A stretch of DNA of 64,000 bases from Beroe forskalii. Lineage: Eukaryota; Ctenophora; Nuda; Beroida; Beroidae. Positions 25,541-35,742 of the stretch are shown here, one piece after another. The position numbers and the translations under genes were made by a program. The stretch is from positions 310,001 to 374,000 of the forward strand of contig WFMF01000046.1 in the NCBI GenBank assembly GCA_011033025.1, read 5' to 3'. Each line of letters starts with the position of its first letter. Positions within the stretch are counted from its first letter, which is position 1. The notes beneath the pieces were generated by a model. The model searched no databases, was not told where the DNA came from, and saw nothing but the letters and a program-made list of their open reading frames with translations.

Positions 25541-26511
25541 ACCCACGGTGGGGCTGGCATGTGCCGAGATAAATAAATAAAATTAATACATTAACAATAA
25601 TAAATAAGACCACAAGCACATTTGAGATGCCAAAAGGCATGGCTCGCCGCAGAAAGTGGCCTGATTGCCAATGTCACGTCAACACACACTGAAATTAGCA
25701 CTCCAAATCGGAAAAACAAAACACACTCAAAAAGTTCCAGATGGGGACTTGGTGCTCGGGGTTGTTCAGCAAGTCCCATCCGGCGCGAGGCAGGGCAAGA
25801 GTTGAAGTACTGGCCGGATCCAGGGAAGTCCGAGGAGAAGACGGGGGGATTGAAGTTGACGAAGGGGGCGTGGATGTTGATGCTGGTGTCCGAGGTGGAG
25901 GAGTTGGTCCTCTTTCCCTGCTGCAAACTGCACCATTGCTGATGTAGTGATACTGTCCTGGGTCACTCCGTATCTTTTCTCGCAGCTGTGAAACAAGTCC
26001 CTTCCTTTCTTCTCTTTCTTCACGAGTTCTGTCGGGAGATATGTACACTCTGCTGAAGCGTTCCTTTGCGTTCTTTTCCACATTTCAGGGCTAATGCTGC
26101 TGTTTCATTTGCTGTGAAATGTTGCCTTTTACCGGGCGCGTATCCTGTCCTGACAGCCCCAACACGGTGGCAGTCTTTAACCAAGAGCCGTGCCGTAGAA
26201 CAGCTGACTGGAGCACATCTTTAACTGTATCTGCACAACTTCATTGGCTGACCTCAAGTCCAAACAGCATCACCGCCTCCTTCTGTCATCATCCTTCACT
26301 GCCGACTTTACTGCTGCCTTCACTTGTGCTCGCTGTAATCCTTTCCTCACACCCTTTCTTCTCACTACGTCACTGAAGCTTCGATTGCCTCTTCACTGTC
26401 GTCTGCACCGCTTCCATTTTGCTCTGTCTGCTCTTCAAGAGTTTATCTTGAGTTCAACTGGTTTGGTGTAACATCACCCTTTTTCTGCCCCAAGACATTG
26501 CAATTGAGGTT
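25541..26511 (-). mobile_element. retrotransposon ORF1-like gene, copy B, with 3' tail
   Basis: Minus strand. It carries the same ORF1-like protein as copy A (VYISPDRTREEREERKGLV, YHYISNGAVCS, Pro/Ser-rich tail) but without the fold-back insertion, so it shows the pre-insertion sequence ccattttgctctg. Frameshifts interrupt it near 26080 and 26250. Downstream in coding order lies a tail with an A/T-rich run and GCCAGCCCCACCGTGGG at about 25545-25562. Related tails occur near 56.16 and 56.85 kb. Satellite abuts both sides, plus oriented on the left and minus oriented on the right. Confidence 0.75.
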
Positions 26512-27841
26512 TTGATTTTACAGGAAAACAAAGGAAAACTGGCGAATATCATTGGTTCAGTGGTTTCAGGCGCATAATTTATGACCAGATACACTTCTAT
26601 TTGACCACCATGAGACATCTACGCCCAATAAGGGGCGAAAAAGGCAGTTTTAAGCCAAAAACGCGATTTTAACCCCCATAACAGACAGAAAATGGCTGAT
26701 TTCGGGATTCTGAAGTATGGTATGTCTTTCTTAGGTCGTCCATGGATGGCGTGCAAATTTTCAGCTCAATCGGCCAAAGTTTTTCGATTTCGGATCTTGG
26801 TTGCCTCAGAAATGAAGAACATCCTGGATCACTGTTTTGAGAGGTACAAATAGGGTTTTTGGATTTTACAGGAAAACAAAGAAAACTGGCGAATATCATT
26901 GGTTCAGTGGTTTCAGGCGCATAATTTATGACCAGATACACTTCTATTTGACCACCCATGAGACATCTACGCCCAATAAGGGGCGAAAAATTTTAAGCCG
27001 AAAACGCGATTTCAACCCCCATAACAGACAGAAAATAGCTGATTTCAGGATTCTGAAGTATGGTATGTCTTTCTTAGGTCGTCCATGGATGGCGTGCAAA
27101 TTTTCAGCTCAATCGGCCAAAGTTTTTCGATTTCGGATCTTGGTTGCCTCAGAAATGAAGAACATCCTGGATCACTGTTTTGAGAGAGTACAAATAGGGT
27201 TTTTCGATTTTACAGGAAAACAAAGGAAAACTGGCGAATATCATTGGTTCAGTGGTTTCAGGCGCATAATTTATGACCAGATACACTTCTATTTGACCAC
27301 CCATGAGACATCTACGCCCAATAAGGGGCGAAAAAGGCAGTTTTAAGCCAAAAACGCGATTTCAACCCCCATAACAGACAGAAAATAGCTGATTTCGGGA
27401 TTCTGAAGTATGGTATGTCTTTCTTAGGTCGTCCATGGATGGCGTGCAAATTTTCAGCTCAATCGGCCAAAGTTTTTCGATTTCGGATCTTGGTTGCCTC
27501 AGAAATGAAGAACATCCTGGATCACTGTTTTGAGAGGTACAAATAGGGTTTTTTCGATTTTACAGGAAAACAAAGGAAAACTGGCGAATATCATTGGTTC
27601 AGTGGTTTCAGGCGCATAATTTATGACCAGATACACTTCTATTTGACCACCCATGAGACATCTACGCCCAATAAGGGGCGAAAAAAGGCAGTTTTTAAGC
27701 CAAAAAACGCGATTTCAACCCCCCATAACAGACAGAAAATAGCTGATTTCGGGATTCTGAAGTATGGTATGTCTTTCTTAGGTCGTCCATGGATGGCGTG
27801 CAAATTTTCAGCTCAATCGGCCAAAGTTTTTCGATTTCGGA
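26512..27841 (-). repeat. satellite block in inverted orientation, about four monomers
   Basis: The same 352-bp satellite, now on the minus strand relative to 1-25.5 kb. It is cut off at tttcgatttcgga, where a GGTGGAACC minisatellite begins. Confidence 0.95.
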
Positions 27842-28712
27842 GGTGGAACCACCCGAAACCACCTGAAACCACCCGAAACCACCCAACCCACCCGAAACCA
27901 CCCCGAAACCACCCAACATAGCCCGAAACCACCCGAAACCACCCGAAACCACCCGAAACCACCTGAAACCACCCGAAACCACCCAACCCACCCGAAACCA
28001 CCCAACCCACCCGAAACCACCCGAAACCACCAAACCACCCGAAACCACCCAAAACATTGTTTTTACTATAACATTTTGTCAAAAAAAATACGAAACCAGC
28101 CCGAAACCAGCCCGAAACCAGCTGATATTTAACTAAAATGTGGAACGACCTGAAACCACCTGAAACCACCCAACCCACCCGAAACCACCCAACCCACCCG
28201 AAACCACCCAACCAACCCGAAACCACCCAACCCCGAAACCACCCAACCCACCCGAAACCACCCAGCCCACCGAAACCACCCAACCCACCCGAAACCACCC
28301 AACCCACCCGAAACCACACAACCCACCCGAAACCACCCAAAACACCCGAAACCACTTAAAACCGCCGAATCCACCCGAAACCACCGAACCCACCTGAAAC
28401 CACTCAACCTTCCCGGAACCACCCAACCTTCCCAGAAACACCCAACCCACCCGAAACCACCCAGTTTCGACTGTTGATACTATTGCCTGTCAATAAATTT
28501 TTCAATTGGTCTGGATAAGGTTGGAAAATCTGATTATCGTCTAAAAGTGTAGCACCTCTGTTACAACATTTGATACTAAAGGTGGAACCACCCGAAACCA
28601 CCCAATACACCCGAAACCAACCGAAACCACCCGAAACCACCCGAAACCACCTGAAACCACCCAACCCACCGAAACCACCCAACCCACCCGAAACCACCCA
28701 ACCCACGTGAAT
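27842..28712 (+). repeat. minisatellite (CCACCCGAAA / CCACCCAACCCACCCGAAA)
   Basis: Two arrays (27842-28467 and 28581-28712) of 10-bp and 18-bp units, separated by about 113 bp of other sequence. Both begin with ggtggaaccacccgaaacca. Inverted counterparts lie at 32806-33572. Confidence 0.93.
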
Positions 28713-29953
28713 CAACCCGATACACTGTGAATTCAAGGAAAGCCCATGGCAAAGTTTCCAATTCGGATGGTATAACTGTAGTACAGTATCAGTAGCGTGA
28801 CTTCCATCCTCCAGCATGTTGCACAGTTGACACTGACATGGGCTATTTCACTTCGTGTGTGCAAGTAAGAATTGAGATTCCTCATGGATATGTCCAGTGT
28901 CCACGGCTCTGCTCAAATTCAGCGTGACCCAATCCATACGTGTATCAATAATATGTATAATACCTGGAGAGCGAATTTTGTGGCAGATTTTATATTCATG
29001 TAACACTGAATAATAGTCTGGGCCAATGAATTGACTGTGATATATCCATTATCCAATACCTATCATTCTCGGGAGATTTACCCTTCTAGAAAGGAAATGT
29101 TGAAAGTTTGAGTATAAATCTTCAAAGAATTTTAAAACCAACAGAAAGTTCTTGTGGCAAAATACAACGACTATTCAATGCAAGAGCGAGGTTCGGAGAA
29201 ATAACAGCATTATTATATTATCACTATTAACATGGGTTGAACACTGAGCTCGACTTAAAATCGTTAATCAGCAACAAGACGTGTATTGACTTATTGATGA
29301 CCTTCGGCAGCTTGAGCTACGAAGAACGAGCCCGACGGCCTAGCTCGTTATTGATATGTATCTTCATAAATCATAGGTCAGAAGCATCAGATTGTAAAAC
29401 AAGTTGAAAGGGTGAAATGGCTCACGAAAGATCCTCAGTGGCCGGGTAATTGCATATATAGTGGTTTTAATCTACAGAGAAATAGGTAGTTCTTGTAAAG
29501 AAAATCGTCCACACTGGGGCTGACAGTCTACGGCAAACCAAACGACCATTCAACGTTTGAGAAGTTTTACTGTAAAAGAGTAAAGGAGCAAAGGTGCTTT
29601 GAACTTTTGAAAACCATGCGTGGTAACACTTTTTGACCCAAAATGTTCTTAAAACAACTCTATCACTTATGATGATTGCATCACTTTACTTGAGCCCGAG
29701 TGTGCAAATTCTGATTCATTAAAACATTCAAAATATAATTCACAACGAAACATCTGACATTTGTTTGAAATGATGGAAGATTTTGCCGAGGGTAACATCG
29801 CGCACAAATAGTAAGTCCCACATGAACAATATGCCCCTGACACTGTCAGTAACAGTAACAATTCTTGCGCCTATTTTTCGCGCGCGACGCATAACATGCC
29901 CGGGCAAGTTCAGCGGCAGTTAGGGAAATATCGCGAATGTGTCATTGGTTGCG
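28713..29953. other. no gene recognised
   Basis: AT-rich unique-looking sequence. I see no convincing ORF, splice pattern or RNA gene. Confidence 0.6.
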
Positions 29954-30005
29954 TAAGACCCCAACTAATCGTGACATGACGCGTCACGTCACGCGTCACG
30001 TCATG

Positions 30006-30893
30006 CGTCCCCTGTTCGGAAGAAAATCCTAACTAATCGTGACGTGACGCGTCACGTCACAATCTCGCGCGCGCATTTCTTCTAGATTTTGATTTAGGAT
30101 GTCAATTAGCAGAGCGAGATCCAGTGTCAAACAAAGAAACAACTCGAGATGAAGGTTAAAGCTGCAACTTAGACTTGCTTTATTAACCCAAAAATTCTGC
30201 ATTAACGCATCAAGCATATAATCAATCTATCAACGAACAATCAATAATGAGAGACACAACCGGAAACTTTACAGTACTACACAGTACAAACTACACAGAG
30301 CAAAAACAAGCAACATATCAGATAACAACACAAGAGAAATGGTGTCTGCTGATGAGATAGGCGTTGACCTCTTGCTGTAGACTGACCAGTGATCAGGTAA
30401 CCTGTATCATGCAATAATGCAAGGGCGGTTGATATGAGACATAGATCACCTGATCAGCCTACAGCAGGGGTCATCGCCTACCTCGACAGCAGACACCATT
30501 TATCTTGTGTTGTTCTCTGATATGTTGCTTGTCCCTTCTCTGTGTAGTGTGTGGTTTCCTGTTGTGCCTTCGCATTATTGGTTGGTCGTTCAGTTTTGCT
30601 GACATATGCTTGATGCGTTAATGCAGTAGTTGTGGCTTTTTGGGCAAATAAAACAAGCCTAAACTGAAGCTTTAACCTTAATCTTGAGTTGTTTAAGACC
30701 CCTTGTCTTTTGGCTTGTCAGAAACCATATGAAGTTATTTTTTGTTTCTTTGTTTGACACTGGATCTCGCTCTGCTTATTTACATCCTAAGTCAAAATCA
30801 AGAACTCAAGAAGAAATGCGCGCGCGAGATCGTGACGTGATGCGTCACGTCACGATTAGTTAGGATTTTCTTCCGAACAGGGGACGCGTCCCC
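30006..30893. mobile_element. long hairpin, about 440-bp arms
   Basis: gtcccctgttcggaagaaaa at the left is the reverse complement of the sequence at the right end. The match continues inward almost to a centre near 30400, through acactggatctcgctctgc, tgatgcgttaatgcag and gcagacaccat. One long stem-loop is possible. No gene is seen. Confidence 0.8.
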
Positions 30894-30985
30894 TGTTCTA
30901 ACTAATCGTGACATGACGCGTGACGTGACGCGTCGCGTCACGATTAGTTAGAACAGGGGACGCATGACGTGACGCGTGATGCGAC

Positions 30986-31873
30986 TAGGGTTTCCAACCG
31001 ATAATATCGCCGATAAAATTATCGGCGATAATTGGACCAAAATCAGTTATCGGTTATCGGCGATAATTTTGTGCCGATAAACCGATAAAATTTAATACTT
31101 TTAAAACCATAATATTTAACTGAAATGAATTGGTTTCAGTCAATTTCACGGTTTACCAGCCTTCTAGAAGAACAGAGGATAGATTTCGATATGATATATT
31201 ACAATTTCAATTTAAACCAGAACAATAGAGCAGTACTGAGTACTCCAAAGCACTTATATCACTTTCTCAGAGCTTTGTATGAAACTATGGAAGCACTATT
31301 TTATATTTTGATTCTTGATACTTTATAGTGGAAATGTCATCTTACCTTATTCAAAGCAGCGGACCAGTTTAAATAACAATTCGTAGCATTTCTCACGGCC
31401 ATGTGTCTCATGATCATCATTATCATTTCAAAACAAAATACGCCCAAGCTTAGTTTAATTTGAAATTTTTCCAAACTGTTTAAGCGTTTGACCTTGGACT
31501 CGTTCTACTTCGAGTCTCTGTTGATTGATACTTCAATTTGTATTTAACAAGCCATAGCATATGGCTGCTATATACAAATGAGGGGAGGAAGTGGTCTGCA
31601 AGCAGTGTACGAAATCTGCCGCAACTCTGCTGCAACTTCGATTTCGAAGAGCAGTTATTCTAGTTTGTGGAATCATCTCAAAGCAAAGCACAGTATTGAT
31701 CTTCCACAGGCCGAGATGGCTGAGTCTAACACAAAGCAGCCAAAAACTCTGCAATAAATTGACGTCTAAAATTGAAGTAAATTTATCGCCGATAATTATC
31801 GGTATCGCCGATAATTCACAAAAAGTTATCGATTATCGCCGTTAAAAAATTTCGACCGATATTGGAAACCCTA
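30986..31873. mobile_element. non-autonomous hAT-like element
   Basis: The ends TAGGGTTTCCAACCGATAAT and TCGACCGATATTGGAAACCCTA are inverted repeats of the hAT type. Just inside lie repeats of ATTATCGGCGATAA. The 8-bp flanks are gatgcgac (30978-30985) and gacgtgac (31874-31881). They differ at two positions, and both differences fit C-to-T decay of CpG from an original gacgcgac. Length is 888 bp, with no transposase. Confidence 0.75.
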
Positions 31874-31910
31874 GACGTGACGCGTCATGTCACGATTAGT
31901 TGGGGTCTAA

Positions 31911-32805
31911 GAATCCTTCATTTCGTTGCATTACAGTACTTTCATTGCTCAGACGGCCCGTGCACTTATATTCACCTTTTTGCATGTAATTCGACCGTAC
32001 GTTCATCTTATTCATCTTATTCACCTTTATGAAAATTTTCAAATACTAATTACTACATTTCAACATTATATTTTGTTGTTAATGTTACTTGATATATAAT
32101 CACGTGGGCGGTGGGACTATAGAAATCCCCACAATGTACACTTACAGACGTGTATCAAATGTTACTTGTGTATTGTGCAATGATAAGTTATTACAGGCAG
32201 CCCTTGAATTGTATGTCGGGTAATACGGACATGGTATCGAGGTTTTTGGCGATTAACTAATTAGAAACAGCGCATGTAATTGTAACAAAATAAAAAACTA
32301 TACCTAACGAGTGGACGAGTTTGTGTGTGATATTTCATCTCTTTTGCAAGCCTCTTTACTTTTCAGCATGATCCAATAACTTATATCGTACCTACAGCAA
32401 GCTGAATTTCCAGCACGGCCGTTGATATAAATTTCGGATTTCAGATGTCTCACAATCTCTGGTCTATGACTACGTAATATTTGAGAATTTGCAGAGCTTT
32501 ATGTCACTACTTCCATGCAATTGTGCTCGTAAACGTAATCCATGCACATTGCACGTGGCACATGATCAGTTCATGATTCATCATTGCATGTGATCATTAA
32601 ATTTCGGAAAGTTACCAAATTTCCTCATTTTATTTGCTAACAGAGCTATACATCATATAATGGAGATTGGAGTAATGGTACCTAAACACTAAGTTAACGT
32701 AAAATCGACAGAGTATCAAAATGTACATATCGGATGAGAATGATTGATATGATCACAATTGCCAGTTTAGAAACCGTCAGTCCACTGCACCATAATCCAA
32801 AATTC
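31911..32805. other. no gene recognised
   Basis: AT-rich sequence. No coding, RNA or repeat structure that I can support. Confidence 0.55.
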
Positions 32806-33572
32806 ATCGTTTGGGTGGTTTTGGATTGTTGTGGGTTGTTTTGGGTTGTTTCGGGCTGTTTCGAAACCATACGAAACAGCACAAAGTGCATAATTCATAT
32901 TTTGTGTGGAATCGGCTGGTTTCAGGTGGTTTGAATACCCCAATTTACACAAAAAATTTCGAAACTAGCGCAAAACGAACCAAAATTTTACTTAAATTTG
33001 AACTACCCGAAACCACCCGAACCCACCCAGAATATGGATTTTGGATAGTTTCAGGTGGGTTGGGTCGTTTTAGTCATTTTGGTGGTTAGAATTCCCCAAT
33101 TTATACAAAAATTTTGAAACAGGCCAAAATTTTACCTTTGTTTGGAACTACGAAACGACCCAACCCACGAACCAACCCAAAATATGAATTTTGGGTGGTT
33201 TCGGGTGGTTTCGGGTGGTTTTGGATGGTTTCGGGTGGTTTCGGGTGGTTTCGGGTGGTTTTGGGTGGTTTCGAATTGGTTTCGGTGTTCTAAGTTCCCA
33301 ATTTATGCTAAAATTTCAAAACCAGCCCGAAACCAGCGAAACGACCCAAAATTTTACTTAAATGTAGTGACCCGAAACCACGAAACCACCCAACCCACCG
33401 TTGGCTGGGTTGGGTGGGTTAGTGGTTTCGGGTGGTTGGGTGGTTTCGGATGGTTTCGGGTGGTTTCGGGTGGTTTCGGGTGGTTTCGGGTGGTTTCGGA
33501 GTTATGTTGGGTGGTTTCGGGGATGGTTTCGGGTGGGTTGGGTGGTTTCGGGTGGTTTCGGGTGGTTCCACC
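32806..33572 (-). repeat. minisatellite (GGGTGGTTTC)n, inverted counterpart of 27842-28712
   Basis: Three clusters of gggtggtttc-type units (about 32812-32870, 33190-33290 and 33405-33572), with short unique spacers. It ends ggtggttccacc, the exact inverse of the start at 27842 and 28581. The sequence just beyond, ttttagtatcaa, is the inverse of ttgatactaaa just before 28581, so the inverted match extends past the array. Confidence 0.88.
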
Positions 33573-33583
33573 TTTTAGTATCA

Positions 33584-34328
33584 ACGATCCTGGATCACTG
33601 TTTTGAGAGGTACAAATAGGGTTTTTTCGATTTTACAGGAAAACAAAGGAAAACTGGCGAATATCATTGGTTCAGTGGTTTCAGGCGCATAATTTATGAC
33701 CAGATACACTTCTATTTGACCACCCATAGGACATCTACGCCCAATAAAGGGGCGAAAAAAGGCAGTTTTAAGCCAAAAACGCGATTTCAACCCCCACAAC
33801 AGACAGAAAATAGCTGATTTCGGGATTCTGAAGTATGGTATGTCTTTCTTAGGTCGTCCATGGATGGCGTGCAAATTTTCAGCTCAATCGGCCAAAGTTT
33901 TTCGATTTCGGATCTTGGTTGCCTCAGAAATGAAGAACATCCTGGATCACTGTTTTGAGAGGTACAAATAGGGTTTTTCGATTTTACAGGAAAACAAAGG
34001 AAAACTGGCGAATATCATTGGTTCAGTGGTTTTGTGGCGCATAATTTATGACCAGATACACTTCTATTTGACCACCCATGAGACATCTACGCCCAATAAG
34101 GGGCGAAAAAGGCAGTTTTAAGCCAAAAACGCGATTTCAACCCCCTTAACAGACAGAAAATAGCTGATTTCGGGATTCTGAAGTATGGTATGTCTTTCTT
34201 AGTCGTCCATGGATGGCGTGCAAATTTTCAGCTCAATCGGCCAAAGTTTTCGATTTCGGATCTTGGTTGCCTCAGAAATGAAGAACATCCTGGATCACTT
34301 TTGAGAGAGTACAAATAGGGTTTTCGAT
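33584..34328 (-). repeat. satellite block, about two monomers, inverted
   Basis: Minus-oriented 352-bp satellite, from atcctggatcactg to gggttttcgata. It directly truncates the zinc-finger gene at its 3' end. Confidence 0.94.
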
Positions 34329-34359
34329 AGAACTGTATATTTGAATGCCTTGTCACAAA

Positions 34360-35418
34360 TCACATTTGAATGGCCTTTCGTAAGAATGAATCTTGCACAA
34401 AAGCCACATGATGAACCAAATCATTTTCTGAAGTGAATTCTTTTAGACAAATTTGGCACTTGTAAGATTTTCCTGAGGTGACCTCCTTATCAATGTGTAT
34501 CAAAGCATGCCTCTTGAAGGAAAATGGATATTTGAAATGTTTCCCACATATTGAACATATAAACTGTTTTTCATCAGAATGTTTGATTTTGTGCCGTTTC
34601 AAAAGGTAAGGCGTAACAAATGCTTTGCAACATTGATCACACTTATGCAATTTTTGATCTAAGTGAAGGTTTCCATTGTGATGAATCAAATCATGTTTTG
34701 AGGGGAATCTGCTTAGACAAATTTTGCATTTGTAAGATGAGACCTTCCCATCATTGTTTCGGAAATGAGTCAGATTTGCTGCAGTTGAGTCACTCTTTGA
34801 ACTGATGACATCATTTATAGTAGAATTGTTATCTTCAACTTTTACGTTGTGATGAGTATCATCGCTACATGTATAAATCAATTGTTCCGTATTTGTAAGA
34901 TTATCTGACAATTCTGCAGAAGAGTCTGCTTGAGCAGCATCAGGGGTTTCTACCAGATCGAAATCAGCATGAAAAAGGTTTTCACTCTCTAATGGCTCGT
35001 CTTTAATGACATAGCTGTTAATTTCAACTTTTATTTTGTGATGAATATCATTGCTTATCAAGTTATTAGGAATCAATTGTTCAGAATTTGTAAGTCTATC
35101 AGACAATTCTGCAACAGAGTATGCTTGAAGTTGAGCAGCATCAGGGTTTTCTAACAGATGTAAAAAATTCTCACTCTCAAAAGGCTCATCTTTAATAACA
35201 GCATCAGCAGGAACAAATTCGAAATGAAGACAGTTTTCACTCTCAAATGACTCATCTTTAATAATTACATTGTGAGTATCAGATGTGGAGTTATTCTCAT
35301 CAGATGGCAAGCTGAGCTGACATTGATGTGCTGATTCATTTTCCATAATAATCTTGTGTTGCTCCAAGCTACATTCACTGAATTGAACTGAAGTTGGAAC
35401 TTGGAGTGAATTTTGTAC
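34360..35418 (-). CDS. C2H2 zinc-finger protein, 3' end broken by satellite
   Basis: The first clear Met is at 35346. The frame stays open upstream to a splice acceptor (aattag) at 35419, so the exon may begin earlier. The acidic N-terminal half repeats IKDE(S/P)xESEN three times and also has IKVE and VKVE; these match the SUMO-attachment consensus (hydrophobic-K-x-E). Fingers start at about residues 205 (CKICLSRF), 234 (CDQCCKAF) and 262 (CSICGKHF), with a fourth (CQICLKEF) at about 295 that lacks its last His. Just past it, another frame reads HSYERPFKCDL, a finger linker. A frameshift therefore ended the protein early at 34360, and the gene runs straight into satellite at about 34329. It is likely a damaged transcription-factor-like gene. 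A partial copy is at 39005-39503. Confidence 0.75.
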   Translation of the reverse strand, partial: VQNSLQVPTSVQFSECSLEQHKIIMENESAHQCQLSLPSDENNSTSDTHNVIIKDESFESENCLHFEFVPADAVIKDEPFESENFLHLLENPDAAQLQAYSVAELSDRLTNSEQLIPNNLISNDIHHKIKVEINSYVIKDEPLESENLFHADFDLVETPDAAQADSSAELSDNLTNTEQLIYTCSDDTHHNVKVEDNNSTINDVISSKSDSTAANLTHFRNNDGKVSSYKCKICLSRFPSKHDLIHHNGNLHLDQKLHKCDQCCKAFVTPYLLKRHKIKHSDEKQFICSICGKHFKYPFSFKRHALIHIDKEVTSGKSYKCQICLKEFTSENDLVHHVAFVQDSFLRKAIQM

Positions 35419-35742
35419 CTAATTCAATTTCACATTCCAAATAATGCATCTTATTATATTCATTCAATATAGTAGACGATTAAAACATACCTCCAATTGG
35501 TAGACAAATAAATATTGCGGCATACAGTAATTGAAGGTTTTAAGAACAAGCCGCATTCCTATCACATCATGACAGATTTCGGAAAATAAACCATGACGCA
35601 TAAGAAAATGAAATCAATTGGATAATGGATAAAACATTCGCTTGAAACAAAACATCATTGATAGCTAAAAATATTCATCAGCATTATAACATCTGTATCA
35701 AAGGATTGAATTAGTCAAAATAAAATCAAAATGTTACAATTT

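Larger units (their letters stand above)
29957..31907. mobile_element. composite fold-back element with Harbinger-like ends
   Basis: The ends are inverted copies (GACCCCAACTAATCGTGACA). taa lies directly outside both ends, consistent with the 3-bp TWA-type target duplication of PIF/Harbinger elements. The arms are rich in cgtgacgcgtcacg palindromes. It contains a second palindrome (30006-30893) and a hAT-like insertion (30986-31873). No transposase gene is seen. Confidence 0.65.

Noticed and set aside
27842-28467. Interstitial telomere repeat
   Set aside because: The word CCACCCGAAA is not a known telomere unit such as TTAGGG, and the array pairs with an inverse array as a mobile-element end would.
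27808-28817. Long frames rich in Trp-Phe-Arg-Val-Val-Ser-Gly-Gly repeats
   Set aside because: Pure translation of the CCACCCGAAA minisatellite; open in several frames because the repeat lacks stops.
31705-31735. ggccgagatggctgag, similar to a tRNA A box
   Set aside because: No matching B box, acceptor stem or anticodon arm at the right spacing; it lies inside the hAT-like element.
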